Part shown: in pieces, positions 26,073 through 35,165 of the stretch
How positions within the stretch are numbered: position 1 is the first letter of the stretch
Layout of the letters: each line of letters opens with the position of its first letter
Origin: Paenibacillus polymyxa
GTDB lineage: Bacteria; Bacillota; Bacilli; Paenibacillales; Paenibacillaceae
DNA: 64,000 nt
NCBI RefSeq assembly: GCF_018614975.1
Contig: NZ_JAGGNR010000036.1
Span: 1 to 64,000 of the forward strand
Reading direction: 5' to 3'
Notes under the pieces: generated by a model
Seen by the model: the letters and a program-made list of their open reading frames with translations, nothing else
Told to the model about the DNA's origin: nothing
The model's database searches: none
Program-made: the position numbers and the translations under genes

Positions 26073-26648
26073 ATGAGAAAACTCATTCTATTTTTGCATG
26101 CATCGCTTGACGGTTTTGTAGAAGGGCCGAACGGTGAAATGGACATTGGCTGGGTTTCCTACGATGCTGATTTGGAGAAACACGCGAAAGAAATTCTGAG
26201 TACTACCGACACTGTCATTTGGGGACGTGGGACTTATCAGATGATGCACAGTTACTGGCCATCTATGCCTTCGAACCCATCAGCTTCGCAGCATGAACTG
26301 AATCATGCCGAGTGGATCGAAAATACAACCAAAATCGTTTTTTCCACGACGCTGGATAAAGTCGAATGGAACAATTCAAGACTGGTGAAAGAAGATGTCG
26401 AGGAAGAGATCAAGAACCTCAAACAGCAGCCAGGCAAGGATATGGTCATCCTCGGCAGTCCTAGGTTCGCACACCACCTTATGCAGCTTGATTTAATCGA
26501 TGAGTATAGAATTACGGTTTCTCCCGTCCTGATCGGCAACGGGTTGCCGTTATTCCAAGGTCTCAAAGAGAAGATCAATCTTAAACTTATCGAAAACAAG
26601 ACCTTTGATTCTGGAGCCATAGGTCTCGTTTACCAGACGGTGAGATGA
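26073..26648 (+). CDS. dihydrofolate reductase family protein (RibD C-terminal type)
   Basis: A 191-residue single-domain protein of the RibD/DHFR fold, as in Bacillus YyaP and YwjB. Typical segments are LHASLDGFVEGPNGEMDI, DTVIWGRGTYQMM and VILGSPRFAHHLMQLDLIDEYRITVSPVLIGNG, which form the NADPH-binding core. The actual substrate is unknown; these proteins are often annotated as deaminase-reductases. The ATG at 26073 is chosen over 26052 because AAAGGAG at 26058-26064 lies 8 nt before it. Confidence 0.88.
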   Translation: MRKLILFLHASLDGFVEGPNGEMDIGWVSYDADLEKHAKEILSTTDTVIWGRGTYQMMHSYWPSMPSNPSASQHELNHAEWIENTTKIVFSTTLDKVEWNNSRLVKEDVEEEIKNLKQQPGKDMVILGSPRFAHHLMQLDLIDEYRITVSPVLIGNGLPLFQGLKEKINLKLIENKTFDSGAIGLVYQTVR

Positions 26649-26763
26649 CCTTCTTGCCCTAAAGTAGATTGCTAACGGGTACGATAGTGCAATCACCATC
26701 CGTATAAGAGGCGGTTTTCTTTTGCTCGAAAATCAGCATTTAACAATAACAGAGCCTAAATAA

Positions 26764-26810
26764 TAGAAGACACCTTAGAGCGATTTCCATCACTCCAAGG
26801 TGTCTTCGTT
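26764..26810. terminator. convergent terminator between the DHFR-like gene and groEL
   Basis: GAAGACACCTT (26764-26774) and AAGGTGTCTTC (26795-26805) form a perfect 11-bp stem with partly paired interior. GTTTT follows on the plus strand and TATTATTT on the minus strand, so it may serve both genes. Confidence 0.65.
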
Positions 26811-26890
26811 TTAAACAATGCGGGCAAAATGTGGGCAAACCGGGCTTCTACGCAGAGAAACCCATTCCCCACAAGGCTTTTCAGCCTTTA

Positions 26891-28525
26891 TTACATCATG
26901 CCGCCCATTCCACCCATACCGCCCATGTCAGGCATTCCGCCACCAGCACCTGCAGGTTCTGGTTTGTCAGCGATAACTGCTTCAGTCGTCAGGAACATTG
27001 CCGCTACAGAAGCAGCGTTTTGCAATGCATAACGTGTTACTTTTGCAGGGTCAACGATACCAGCTTCGATCATGTTAACCCACTCGCCAGTTGCAGCGTT
27101 GAAGCCGATTCCTGTTTGTTCTTTTTTCAGACGTTCCACGATTACGGAACCTTCTTCGCCAGCGTTAGCTGCGATTGTGCGGATTGGTGCTTCCAGAGCA
27201 CGCAGGACGATGTTTACGCCTGTTTGCTCGTCACCGGACAGAGCTACAGCCGCAACCGCGCTATATACGTTCATGAGCGCTGTACCACCACCGGATACGA
27301 TACCTTCTTCAACCGCAGCGCGAGTTGCGTTCAGGGCATCTTCGATGCGAAGTTTGCGTTCTTTCAATTCTGTTTCAGTAGCCGCACCAACTTTGATTAC
27401 TGCTACACCGCCGGACAATTTAGCCAGACGCTCTTGCAGTTTCTCTTTGTCGAACTCGGAAGTTGTTTCTTCCAGTTGCGTACGGATTTGGCTAACACGT
27501 GCATCGATATCGGATTTGTTACCAGCACCGTCAACGATGATTGTGTTTTCTTTGGTTACACGGATTTGGCGAGCTGTACCCAGTTGTTCCACAACAGCGG
27601 ATTTCAGATCCAGACCTAGTTCTTCCGTGATCAATTGGCCACCAGTGAGGGCAGCAATGTCTTGCAGCATTGCTTTACGACGGTCACCGAATCCTGGAGC
27701 TTTAACAGCTACAGCATTGAATGTACCACGCAATTTGTTCACAACCAGCATAGCCAGCGCTTCGCCTTCGATATCTTCAGCGATCAATACCAGTGGTTTG
27801 CCTTGTTGAACGATTTTCTCAAGCAATGGCAAGATATCTTGCGTGCTGGAGATTTTTTTGTCTGTGATCAGGATGTACGGATTGTCCAAAACAGCTTCCA
27901 TTTTGTCCGTATCCGTGATCATGTAAGGAGAGATGTATCCACGGTCGAATTGCATACCTTCAACCACTTCAAGCTCTGTAGCGAATCCTTTGGATTCTTC
28001 TACTGTGATTACGCCATCTTTACCTACTTTTTCCATAGCTTCAGCGATCAATTCGCCTACTTCTTCGTCAGCTGCAGAGATTGCTGCAACTTGTGCGATG
28101 GATTGTTTGGAATCGATTGGTTTGGAGATGGATTGCAATTCAGCAACCGCAGCTTTAACCGCTTTGTCGATCCCTTTACGGATACCGATTGGGCTAGCGC
28201 CTGCAGTTACGTTTTTCAGACCTTCTGTGATCAGCGCTTGCGCGAGTACAGTTGCTGTTGTAGTACCGTCACCGGCAACATCGTTGGTTTTCGTTGCTAC
28301 TTCTTTAACCAGTTGAGCACCCATGTTCTCGAATGCATCTTCCAGTTCGATTTCTTTAGCAATGGTTACACCATCATTGGTGATAAGCGGGCTTCCGAAT
28401 TTTTTCTCCAGAACCACGTTACGACCTTTCGGACCGAGTGTTACTTTTACTGCATTAGCCAATGCGTCCACACCACGAAGCATGGAGCGACGAGCGTCTT
28501 CACTGAATTTAATGTCTTTAGCCAT
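26891..28525 (-). CDS. groEL: 60-kDa chaperonin GroEL
   Basis: This 544-residue chaperonin forms the 14-mer folding chamber for cytosolic proteins. It begins MAKDIKFSEDARRSMLRGVD, contains the ATP-binding GDGTTTATVLAQ (about residues 86-97), and ends in the usual GGM-rich tail. AGGGAGG is upstream of the ATG. It follows groES by 73 nt in the same CIRCE-controlled operon. Confidence 0.99.
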   Translation of the reverse strand: MAKDIKFSEDARRSMLRGVDALANAVKVTLGPKGRNVVLEKKFGSPLITNDGVTIAKEIELEDAFENMGAQLVKEVATKTNDVAGDGTTTATVLAQALITEGLKNVTAGASPIGIRKGIDKAVKAAVAELQSISKPIDSKQSIAQVAAISAADEEVGELIAEAMEKVGKDGVITVEESKGFATELEVVEGMQFDRGYISPYMITDTDKMEAVLDNPYILITDKKISSTQDILPLLEKIVQQGKPLVLIAEDIEGEALAMLVVNKLRGTFNAVAVKAPGFGDRRKAMLQDIAALTGGQLITEELGLDLKSAVVEQLGTARQIRVTKENTIIVDGAGNKSDIDARVSQIRTQLEETTSEFDKEKLQERLAKLSGGVAVIKVGAATETELKERKLRIEDALNATRAAVEEGIVSGGGTALMNVYSAVAAVALSGDEQTGVNIVLRALEAPIRTIAANAGEEGSVIVERLKKEQTGIGFNAATGEWVNMIEAGIVDPAKVTRYALQNAASVAAMFLTTEAVIADKPEPAGAGGGMPDMGGMGGMGGMM

Positions 28526-28598
28526 GTTAAGAAAACCTCCCTAGTTTTTGTTGGAAAATGGTATTGCTATATGGTTCGGTTATCCGATTAAATTTGAA

Positions 28599-28880
28599 TT
28601 AGTCGAGAATCGCGTGAATATCGCTTTCTTTCATAATCAAATATTCTTTACCTTCGAATTTGATTTCTGTACCGGCATATTTGGAGAAAATAACGCGATC
28701 TCCTTCTTTCACTTCCAGAGCCACACGTACTCCGTCTTTCAATACTCCGGCACCGACTGCAATGATTCTACCCTCTTGCGGTTTTTCTTTGGCGGAGTCC
28801 GGGAGTACGATCCCGAAAGAAGTTGTTTGCTCTTGCTCCAGTGGTTCTACCAATACGCGTTCACCTAAAGGTCTGATCAT
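28599..28880 (-). CDS. groES: 10-kDa co-chaperonin GroES
   Basis: This 93-residue lid of the GroEL chamber begins MIRPLGERVLVEP and has the mobile loop (about residues 16-35, EQTTSFGIVLPDSA) and the C-terminal YLIMKESDIHAIL. The start at 28880 is fixed by AAAGGAGG 9 nt upstream and by family length. A CIRCE operator and a promoter lie within 130 nt upstream. Confidence 0.98.
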   Translation of the reverse strand: MIRPLGERVLVEPLEQEQTTSFGIVLPDSAKEKPQEGRIIAVGAGVLKDGVRVALEVKEGDRVIFSKYAGTEIKFEGKEYLIMKESDIHAILD

Positions 28881-28939
28881 GAAAAATAGCCTCCTTTTGA
28901 AATTATATAACGTTACATTATGGATTGTTGCCATATGTA

Positions 28940-28966
28940 TTAGCACTCGACAGTGTTCAGTGCTAA
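28940..28966. promoter_or_regulatory. CIRCE operator (HrcA binding site)
   Basis: TTAGCACTC-N9-CAGTGCTAA matches the CIRCE inverted repeat (TTAGCACTC-N9-GAGTGCTAA) with one mismatch. It lies between the groES promoter and start, in the position used by the HrcA repressor. Confidence 0.97.
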
Positions 28967-28977
28967 CAATCAACTTT

Positions 28978-29006
28978 ATGATACTCAACTTGAAGCATAT
29001 TTTCAA
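28978..29006 (-). promoter_or_regulatory. SigA-type promoter of groES-groEL
   Basis: Minus-strand TTGAAA (29006-29001) and TATCAT (28983-28978) are separated by 17 nt. The CIRCE element follows immediately downstream, which is the classical arrangement. Confidence 0.8.
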
Positions 29007-29229
29007 GTCCTTTTGACGAATTCCTGCGAGAATTTACGTTGAATTTACATCATCACAACCAAATAACACCCGGTATGCCTGGATAATTGTTGCAAAATCG
29101 CTACTTTTATTCTACGAAATTGTTTAGCCCTTCTGCAACGTTATCAGACAGTCCCTTTCCCATTGTATCCATTGTTGAACATAATATGCCTGCTTGTCCT
29201 GCCTTGCAGGTGAACAATCTGCAGCAATA

Positions 29230-29261
29230 GCCCGGATAAGAACAGACCGTCTTTTCCGGGC
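29230..29261 (-). terminator. hairpin after tatC
   Basis: GCCCGGA and TCCGGGC pair with additional inner AAGA/TCTT pairing. It starts about 20 nt past the tatC stop but lacks a clear U-tract. Confidence 0.5.
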
Positions 29262-29281
29262 ACATTACAGCTTATCCTCAT

Positions 29282-30064
29282 TCAGCCCGCATGTTTCTTA
29301 TCCTCGGCACGAACGTAACGGGATTCGATCTCTTCATCGGCTGCAAGCTGCTTGCGATATACGATTGCGGATAATAACACACTGATCTCATATAACAAGA
29401 GCAAGGGAATCATCACCAGCAGATCGGAAATAAAGTCTGGAGGTGTAATAACCACCGCAATGAAGATCAGAACAAAATAAGCAACTCTGCGCATCTTGCG
29501 AAGGCGAATTGGATTCAGAATCCGCAGTCCTGTCAGAAACATAATAAGTAAAGGAAGTTCAAATAACAGGGATACAGGAAGCACAATGCCAAACAAGAAG
29601 CTGAAGTACTGTTTCATCCCGTAGGTCTCCACAAGCCCCATCTTCTCCGTTATCGCTGTTGTGAAGGCAAGTGCCATCGGAAAAATAACATAATACGAGA
29701 AAGCCATACCTGTCAGAAATAAGAGAAACACATAGGGCACATACTTCAGCGTTGCTTTTCGTTCGCGCGGCTTTAGCCCTGGACTAACAAACTTCCAGAT
29801 CTGATACACCGTAAACGGCAGCGTAATAATAAGTGAAAACAGCCCTGCAATCTTCATGTAGATGCCAATTCCGTCCCAGAACGAGAAGGCATGTAATACA
29901 AAACCTTTTGCCGACTCTGCCTTGGTCAGATATTGGTATACCGGGTCCGCCACAAAAAATCCTGCAATCAGTCCCAGCACAAAAATGCTTAATACATAAA
30001 TCAGCCGCTTCCGCAGCTCACTCAGATGTTCCGTAATCGACATTTCTTCCATTTGCTGCGTCAT
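29282..30064 (-). CDS. tatC: twin-arginine translocase subunit TatC
   Basis: This 260-residue six-helix membrane protein recognises twin-arginine signal peptides and exports folded proteins with TatA. The N-terminal MSITEHLSELRKRL and the KFVSPGLKPRERK loop are diagnostic. It follows tatA by 78 nt, with a terminator-like hairpin between. The upstream SD is a G-run (GGGGGG). As in B. subtilis tatAy-tatCy, it sits near groES-groEL and the tsa genes. Confidence 0.96.
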   Translation of the reverse strand: MTQQMEEMSITEHLSELRKRLIYVLSIFVLGLIAGFFVADPVYQYLTKAESAKGFVLHAFSFWDGIGIYMKIAGLFSLIITLPFTVYQIWKFVSPGLKPRERKATLKYVPYVFLLFLTGMAFSYYVIFPMALAFTTAITEKMGLVETYGMKQYFSFLFGIVLPVSLLFELPLLIMFLTGLRILNPIRLRKMRRVAYFVLIFIAVVITPPDFISDLLVMIPLLLLYEISVLLSAIVYRKQLAADEEIESRYVRAEDKKHAG

Positions 30065-30100
30065 GCCTGCCCCCCATTATTGCCAGCTTAAAATACAAAA

Positions 30101-30118
30101 CCCTTCCGGCAGGAAGGG
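30101..30118 (-). terminator. intercistronic attenuator-like hairpin between tatA and tatC
   Basis: CCCTTCC and GGAAGGG are perfect arms around a 4-nt loop, and the minus-strand transcript continues GTTTTGTATTTT. A partial stop here would give more TatA than TatC, matching the need for excess TatA. Confidence 0.55.
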
Positions 30119-30142
30119 ATTTCTCTTTCATTGCCGTCAAGA

Positions 30143-30391
30143 TTATTCCGGCAGGCGTTTATCAGCAGGCTTGTCTGCAGGTGTGCTCTCAGCCGCCAGC
30201 GGTTTCGCCTTCTCCTGCTCTTTGCGATTGGACGAGTCATCCTCAGAGATAATCTCGCGAGCGCCCTCTTTGAATTCACGGAAGGTACGCCCAACTGCAC
30301 GTCCCAGTTCCGGAAGTTTGTTGGGTCCAAACAACAACAATGCAATCACGGCCAGCAAAATAAAACCCGTTGGTCCAATTTGACCTAACAT
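30143..30391 (-). CDS. tatA: twin-arginine translocase subunit TatA
   Basis: An 82-residue pore-forming Tat component: a short N-terminal transmembrane helix (residues 5-20), the FGP hinge (21-23), and an amphipathic helix LPELGRAVGRTFREFKEG, followed by a charged tail. The start at 30391 has GAGGAGG about 7 nt upstream; an upstream in-frame start adds residues not seen in the family. No second Tat gene (tatB) is needed in Firmicutes. Confidence 0.95.
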   Translation of the reverse strand: MLGQIGPTGFILLAVIALLLFGPNKLPELGRAVGRTFREFKEGAREIISEDDSSNRKEQEKAKPLAAESTPADKPADKRLPE

Positions 30392-30599
30392 TGATATTCC
30401 TCCTCGTCTCAAGCTTCAAAGATGCGCATATTCGGCCATATGTCCATAGATGTCTCTGCTGCGTTCTTAATTTAAGCCCATCATACCATAGATGTAACCA
30501 CTTACATAACCCGCAAAATTCACAAATAAGAGATGTCACTAGAACGATCTAACAACGGTCATGGCTAATAGGATGTCTTGCCCCAGAGTCCATGCTCGA

Positions 30600-31085
30600 T
30601 TATTGCTTGAACTGACCCGTAACCATCAGCAGTGCTTCCGGAAGCTGATCCATAATGGCAGCCAGATGTTCATGCACACCCTTTGGTGTACCTGGCAGAT
30701 TAACAATCAGCGTGCGTCCACGAATGCCACATACCCCACGGAACAGCATTGCAGAACGGTTTTTGCCCATTACACTGTACCGCATGGCCTCTGCCATCCC
30801 GGGAACTTCCCGTTCAATCACGCGCCGGGTCGCTTCCGGAGTAATATCACGAATGGCCAGCTCCGTGCCACCGGTAGTCAGCACCAGATCGGCGTGAAAA
30901 TAATCCGTCATCTCAATCAAAGCCGCAATAATCTCATCGGGTTCATCCGGAACGATACGGTACTCCACGATTTGACCACCCAGCTCTTCTTCCACCAGCT
31001 CCCGAATGACTTGTGCACTCGTATCCTCACGTTCCCCGCGGGCTCCTTTGTCACTGGCTGTCAGGATTGCTGTTCTCCACACCAT
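30600..31085 (-). CDS. molybdopterin adenylyltransferase (MogA/MoaB family)
   Basis: A 161-residue molybdenum-cofactor enzyme that adenylylates molybdopterin before metal insertion. It has the nucleotide and pterin segments TASDKGARGERED, LVLTTGGTELAIRDITPEATR and LPGTPKGVHE. The ATG at 31085 is my choice; a GTG at 31094 is an alternative because AGGAG lies close to it. It forms an operon with moaC, 37 nt upstream. About 208 nt without a gene or terminator separate it from tatA. Confidence 0.88.
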   Translation of the reverse strand: MVWRTAILTASDKGARGEREDTSAQVIRELVEEELGGQIVEYRIVPDEPDEIIAALIEMTDYFHADLVLTTGGTELAIRDITPEATRRVIEREVPGMAEAMRYSVMGKNRSAMLFRGVCGIRGRTLIVNLPGTPKGVHEHLAAIMDQLPEALLMVTGQFKQ

Positions 31086-31122
31086 AAAGATCACCCTTCT
31101 CCTCTATGAAAATAAATATTGC

Positions 31123-31626
31123 CTATCGGCTGTAATCGCCGTTTTTGCCACCACTCTTGGAATTGAGCATAGTTGGACCGATAATCATATCTTTTTGCAT
31201 CGCCTTGCACATGTCATAAACCGTCAGTGCCGCAGCCGCAGCCGCCGTGAGTGCCTCCATCTCAACACCCGTTTTGCCTTCGGTTTTGACAGTAACTTCA
31301 ATGTGTAATTCATCCACTCCGTTATCATGAAAACGAATATCCACACCCGTCAGTGCCAGCGGATGGCACATTGGAATCCAGTCCGACGTTTTTTTCGCGC
31401 CTTGAATTCCGGCAATCTGAGCCACAGCCAGAACGTCACCTTTGCCGATTCGGCCCTCCCGAATCGCTTCCAGCGTATCCGGGTTCATCGTCACTTTCGT
31501 TACAGCCACAGCCGTACGCACCGTAATTTCCTTACCCGAAATATCAACCATCCGGGCCCGTCCCTGTTCATTAAAATGGGTCAGTTTGCCACCGGAAGGC
31601 TGGCCGTTGTTCACTTCTGAACTCAA
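31123..31626 (-). CDS. moaC: cyclic pyranopterin monophosphate synthase MoaC
   Basis: This 167-residue enzyme completes the first step of molybdenum-cofactor synthesis together with MoaA. Diagnostic motifs are LTHFNEQGRARMVDIS, KKTSDWIPMCHPLALTG and KTGVEMEALTAAAAAALTVYDM. The start appears to be a TTG at 31626, with AAAGGG 11 nt upstream; an in-frame stop just before rules out a longer form. It begins 15 nt after the stop of the 5-formyl-THF cyclo-ligase gene. Confidence 0.95.
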   Translation of the reverse strand: MSSEVNNGQPSGGKLTHFNEQGRARMVDISGKEITVRTAVAVTKVTMNPDTLEAIREGRIGKGDVLAVAQIAGIQGAKKTSDWIPMCHPLALTGVDIRFHDNGVDELHIEVTVKTEGKTGVEMEALTAAAAAALTVYDMCKAMQKDMIIGPTMLNSKSGGKNGDYSR

Positions 31627-31641
31627 TCACATCACAACCCT

Positions 31642-32280
31642 TTATTCGATATGTAATATACCTTCGGTTGTTATCAACAGATCCATCCGCAGATCGAGCA
31701 GGTCCATCGGGATCTCCTCTTGTAGCTGACCCGGCAACACCATCCCAGCCATCAACGGTTTCTTGCCCGTCATCGCACATGTTGCTGCAAGCGTCTCGGC
31801 AAAACGATCATAATAACCGCCACCATAGCCAATGCGTCCTCCATGAAGGTCATAACCAAGCCCCGGTACCAAGACAAGATCGATATCCGGCCAATCCTCA
31901 GGTGACAGAACTTCACAAGAATCTTTGGGTTCCGGTATGCCCCATATGCCTGGCTCCAGATCCTGTTCTCCGGTCACTCGCCGCAACTCCATTCGAGGTG
32001 GATTCGCCAACACTTTCGGTGCAAACATCACATCTCCATGGTTCCAGCCCTCTTGAAACAGAAAAGCTGTGGATGCTTCGCTTCCATAGGACAAATAACT
32101 GAATATAACGAGTGGTCTGTTCACGACCTTACTCTTGGCCTGTCTAAGGCGTTCCAGCTCCCGCTTCACTCCAGCGTTAATCTTAGTCATCGCCTGCTGA
32201 TGCATGCTTGCATCCATCAGATCACGGCTCTGCCTCAGTCTGGATCGAAGCTGGCTTTTCAGTTCCGCATGATCCTGCAT
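31642..32280 (-). CDS. 5-formyltetrahydrofolate cyclo-ligase
   Basis: A 212-residue ATP-dependent enzyme that converts 5-formyl-THF to 5,10-methenyl-THF (MTHFS; YqgN in B. subtilis). The family motif LVPGLGYDLHGGRIGYGGGY is complete, and the N-terminal KSQLRSRLRQSRD is typical. AGGAGG lies 12 nt before the ATG. It heads the operon with moaC and the MogA/MoaB gene and is divergent from ydiF. Confidence 0.93.
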   Translation of the reverse strand: MQDHAELKSQLRSRLRQSRDLMDASMHQQAMTKINAGVKRELERLRQAKSKVVNRPLVIFSYLSYGSEASTAFLFQEGWNHGDVMFAPKVLANPPRMELRRVTGEQDLEPGIWGIPEPKDSCEVLSPEDWPDIDLVLVPGLGYDLHGGRIGYGGGYYDRFAETLAATCAMTGKKPLMAGMVLPGQLQEEIPMDLLDLRMDLLITTEGILHIE

Positions 32281-32557
32281 ATCCTTGAATAACCTCCTGT
32301 TGATCGGGAAGGTAGAAAAAAGCGCTCATTAAAAAAAATATATGTTATGACCAGTTGTCATCTTGTTGAAATGGTTAAAATGATTCATTTTCTGCAAAAT
32401 CCTCATGTAATAACATGCCTTCTTTCAGTTTATCATTGATTGATCAAAAAGACTACATGCCCCATGCGTTACCAATCGGTGCAATTGCTCTGTATTTCAT
32501 GTAAACTGAGATGTAGTTGTCATATCAAGAACTGGACCTATGGAGGAACTTAATTTT

Positions 32558-34516
32558 ATGCTGCTGCAAGTATCCGGAATTATCAAACGTTTTGGTGTCG
32601 ATCCAATCCTGGACGGCGTGAACTTACAAATATTAGAACGCGAGCGCATCGGCCTCGTTGGTGTAAACGGTGCAGGAAAATCCACTTTGCTCAAAATTGT
32701 AGCCGGTGAGATGTCCTATGACGGAGGACAGATTTTCAAATCCAAAGAAACCACGCTCGGTTACCTGGCTCAGAACAGCGGGCTGCAATCCGATCGCAGC
32801 ATCTGGGAAGAAATGATGAACGTGTTCGCTCACCTGACACAGGCTGAAGCTGATCTGCGTCAGATGGAGCGCGATATTGCCGACCCTGCCCAGATGGAAG
32901 ACGAGAAAAAGTACGCGGACCTGCTGGAACGTTATGCGAAACGCTCCGACTGGTTCAAGGACCATGGCGGTTATGAGATGGAAACCCGCATTCGCAGCGT
33001 ACTGCACGGGATGGGATTCGGCGAATTTTCACCAGACACCCCCATTGCTACGCTGAGCGGCGGGCAGAAGACACGCCTTGCGCTTGCTCGTATTTTGCTT
33101 CAGGCACCCGATCTGCTCATGCTGGACGAGCCTACCAACTATCTCGATATCGCCACCCTTACTTGGTTGGAAGATTATCTGAGAGGTTATTCAGGCGCAC
33201 TGCTCGTGGTATCCCATGACCGGTACTTCCTTGATCGACTCGTAACGACCATCGTTGAGATCGAACGTCACCGCTCCAAAAAATATACGGGCAATTACAG
33301 CCGTTATATGGAGCTCAAAGCTGCCGAGTATGAAACTCAGATGAAGCAATATGAGAAACAACAGGGTGAAATCTCCAAGATGGAAGATTTTGTTCAGAAA
33401 AATATCGTACGTGCTTCGACGACCAAACGGGCGCAAAGCCGGCGCAAAGCCCTCGACAAAATGGAGCGCCTTGATAAACCGATGGGAGATTTGAAAAAAG
33501 CCCATTTTTCCTTCGAAACCGCCGTGATGTCTGGCAAGGAAGTGCTTCGTGTGGATCAGCTGTCTGTTGCTTATGACGAGGCTTCTCCATTGTTCCGCAA
33601 CGTCTCCTTCGATCTGCGGCGCGGGGAAACGGTTGCTCTGATTGGTCCAAACGGTATTGGTAAATCCACCATGCTGAAGTGTCTTACGGGAAGTTTACGT
33701 CCGGTAACCGGGGAGATCCAATGGGGAACGAAAGTACAGATTGGTTATTACGATCAGGAACAGACCGGCCTCAATCCGTCTAACACGGTTCTGGAAGAAC
33801 TGTGGAGTGCCTATCCCGGGATGGAAGAAGCACGCATTCGGACCGTACTGGGGAACTTTTTGTTCAGCGGTGACGATGTACTCAAGAAGATATCCTCCCT
33901 CAGCGGCGGCGAAAAAGCTCGTGTGTCTCTCTCCAAGCTGATGCTGAAGGAAGCCAACATGCTCATCCTGGATGAGCCTACGAACCATCTCGACCTGTTT
34001 GCCAAAGAAGTGCTGGAGGCGGCATTAATGGATTATGAAGGCACCCTGCTATTCATCTCCCATGACCGATATTTCCTCAACAAAATGGCTGAACGGATTG
34101 TCGAGCTTCATCCAGGCGGCACGGAACACTATCTTGGAAATTATGATGATTATGTGGAGAAAAAACAGGAGCTTGAGGACATCGCACGCGAAGCTGCTGA
34201 GGCACGTCAAGCTTCGTCCAAGAACTCGTCCAAATCCGATCTGAGCACAGCCACAACCGAAAAATCCGGAGCGGCTTCATTCGAAGCGGAAAAACAGGCG
34301 AAGCGTGAAGAACGTAACCGGCAACGCAAGCAGGAAGCTTTGGAACAACAGATTGCAGAGCTGGAAACGAAGATTACAGAGCTTGAGGCACAGATGGCTC
34401 TGCCTGAAATCTATCAGGATTATATGAAGCTGCAAGAACTCCAGCTACAATCGGAGAAACACAAAGCAGAACTCACCAAGGCATACGAGGACTGGGAAGA
34501 ACTAGCTATGGAATAG
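32558..34516 (+). CDS. ydiF: ABC-F family ATPase, YdiF-like
   Basis: A 652-residue soluble protein with two ABC domains: Walker A GVNGAGKST (about residues 35-43) with LSGGQKTR, and GPNGIGKST with LSGGEKAR. They are joined by the ABC-F linker, and a charged coiled-coil C-terminus follows (about 560-652). ABC-F proteins act on the ribosome rather than in membranes; the physiological role of YdiF is not settled. The ATG at 32558 is chosen because AUGGAGGAA lies upstream and the family begins MLLQV. The neighbourhood (tsaD, moaC, tat, gro) is the one seen in B. subtilis. Confidence 0.93.
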   Translation: MLLQVSGIIKRFGVDPILDGVNLQILERERIGLVGVNGAGKSTLLKIVAGEMSYDGGQIFKSKETTLGYLAQNSGLQSDRSIWEEMMNVFAHLTQAEADLRQMERDIADPAQMEDEKKYADLLERYAKRSDWFKDHGGYEMETRIRSVLHGMGFGEFSPDTPIATLSGGQKTRLALARILLQAPDLLMLDEPTNYLDIATLTWLEDYLRGYSGALLVVSHDRYFLDRLVTTIVEIERHRSKKYTGNYSRYMELKAAEYETQMKQYEKQQGEISKMEDFVQKNIVRASTTKRAQSRRKALDKMERLDKPMGDLKKAHFSFETAVMSGKEVLRVDQLSVAYDEASPLFRNVSFDLRRGETVALIGPNGIGKSTMLKCLTGSLRPVTGEIQWGTKVQIGYYDQEQTGLNPSNTVLEELWSAYPGMEEARIRTVLGNFLFSGDDVLKKISSLSGGEKARVSLSKLMLKEANMLILDEPTNHLDLFAKEVLEAALMDYEGTLLFISHDRYFLNKMAERIVELHPGGTEHYLGNYDDYVEKKQELEDIAREAAEARQASSKNSSKSDLSTATTEKSGAASFEAEKQAKREERNRQRKQEALEQQIAELETKITELEAQMALPEIYQDYMKLQELQLQSEKHKAELTKAYEDWEELAME

Positions 34517-34579
34517 TACGAATAGTCCAGACTCAGACCATGGCTTGATCGCGTCCATACAAGTATAGTTGTACCACCG

Positions 34580-34607
34580 GCTGATTCCTTATTGGGATCA
34601 GCTTTTT
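34580..34607 (+). terminator. terminator of ydiF
   Basis: GCTGATTCC and GGGATCAGC pair (one G-U) around TTATT, followed by TTTTTG. Confidence 0.9.
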
Positions 34608-34760
34608 GTGTGTTGAGGATGAGTATTGAATCTAGGCGCCTTATGTTCTTTATGTTCCTTGAGATTGAACTCTAACATATGGAGGTTAGGGGCGCTGTTT
34701 TGACTTTTGTCAAATTTACTCGAATGAAGAGAAATATTTTTACCCCTCTTCCCCTCACAC

Positions 34761-34988
34761 TTATCCACAAGAAAGCAAGATAGCAAGCACATTAATAAAC
34801 TTAATTATACAGCGGTAGAATAGTCTTTTACACACAAAAACCATATTTATCCACTAAGTTATCCACTTTATCCACAACTTTGTGGATAGTAAGGAGTCAT
34901 TCTATCCCCTAAATCCTTTTGGTTTCGAAAACTATACTGGTTTGGCTTTATCCTAGTTACCCACAATTTCCACTGGATATGTGGATAA
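34761..34988. promoter_or_regulatory. DnaA-box cluster
   Basis: Seven 9-mers match TTATCCACA exactly or with one change. Plus strand: 34761-34769 (exact), 34847-34855 (TTATCCACT), 34859-34867 (TTATCCACT), 34868-34876 (exact) and 34957-34965 (TTACCCACA). Minus strand: 34881-34889 (CTATCCACA) and 34980-34988 (exact). Four lie within 43 nt, two of them abutting. The region is gene-free, AT-rich and flanked by convergent terminators. It is not a chromosomal origin by context (no dnaA or dnaN). It fits a DnaA-titration or DnaA-regulatory cluster of the kind known in B. subtilis. Confidence 0.85.
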
Positions 34989-35044
34989 CTATAGTCACAC
35001 CTTGACAAATGCATCTTCCACTCCTGAATGCTCCTCCATAATAA

Positions 35045-35077
35045 GACAAAAGCAGACCTCTGTGGTTCAAGGCCTGC
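35045..35077 (-). terminator. terminator of leuA
   Basis: On the minus strand GCAGGCCT and AGGTCTGC pair (one G-U) around a 10-nt loop, then TTTTGTC. It lies about 90 nt past the leuA stop codon. Confidence 0.75.
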
Positions 35078-35165
35078 CCGTTGTTTGCTCACTTCATGAA
35101 TGTAGATTACATCGAATCGTGATTGTTACAATAGCTGCTGCAAATGCGATCTGTCCAGGAATGCT

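Noticed and set aside
26831..28591. Several long plus-strand ORFs opposite groEL
   Set aside because: groEL is unambiguous on the minus strand; the plus-strand frames are Phe/Ser/Cys-rich mirror translations.
34761..34988. Chromosomal or plasmid replication origin
   Set aside because: DnaA boxes are present, but no dnaA, dnaN, rep gene, iterons or DnaA-trio-like element is nearby, and the flanks are ordinary chromosomal genes.
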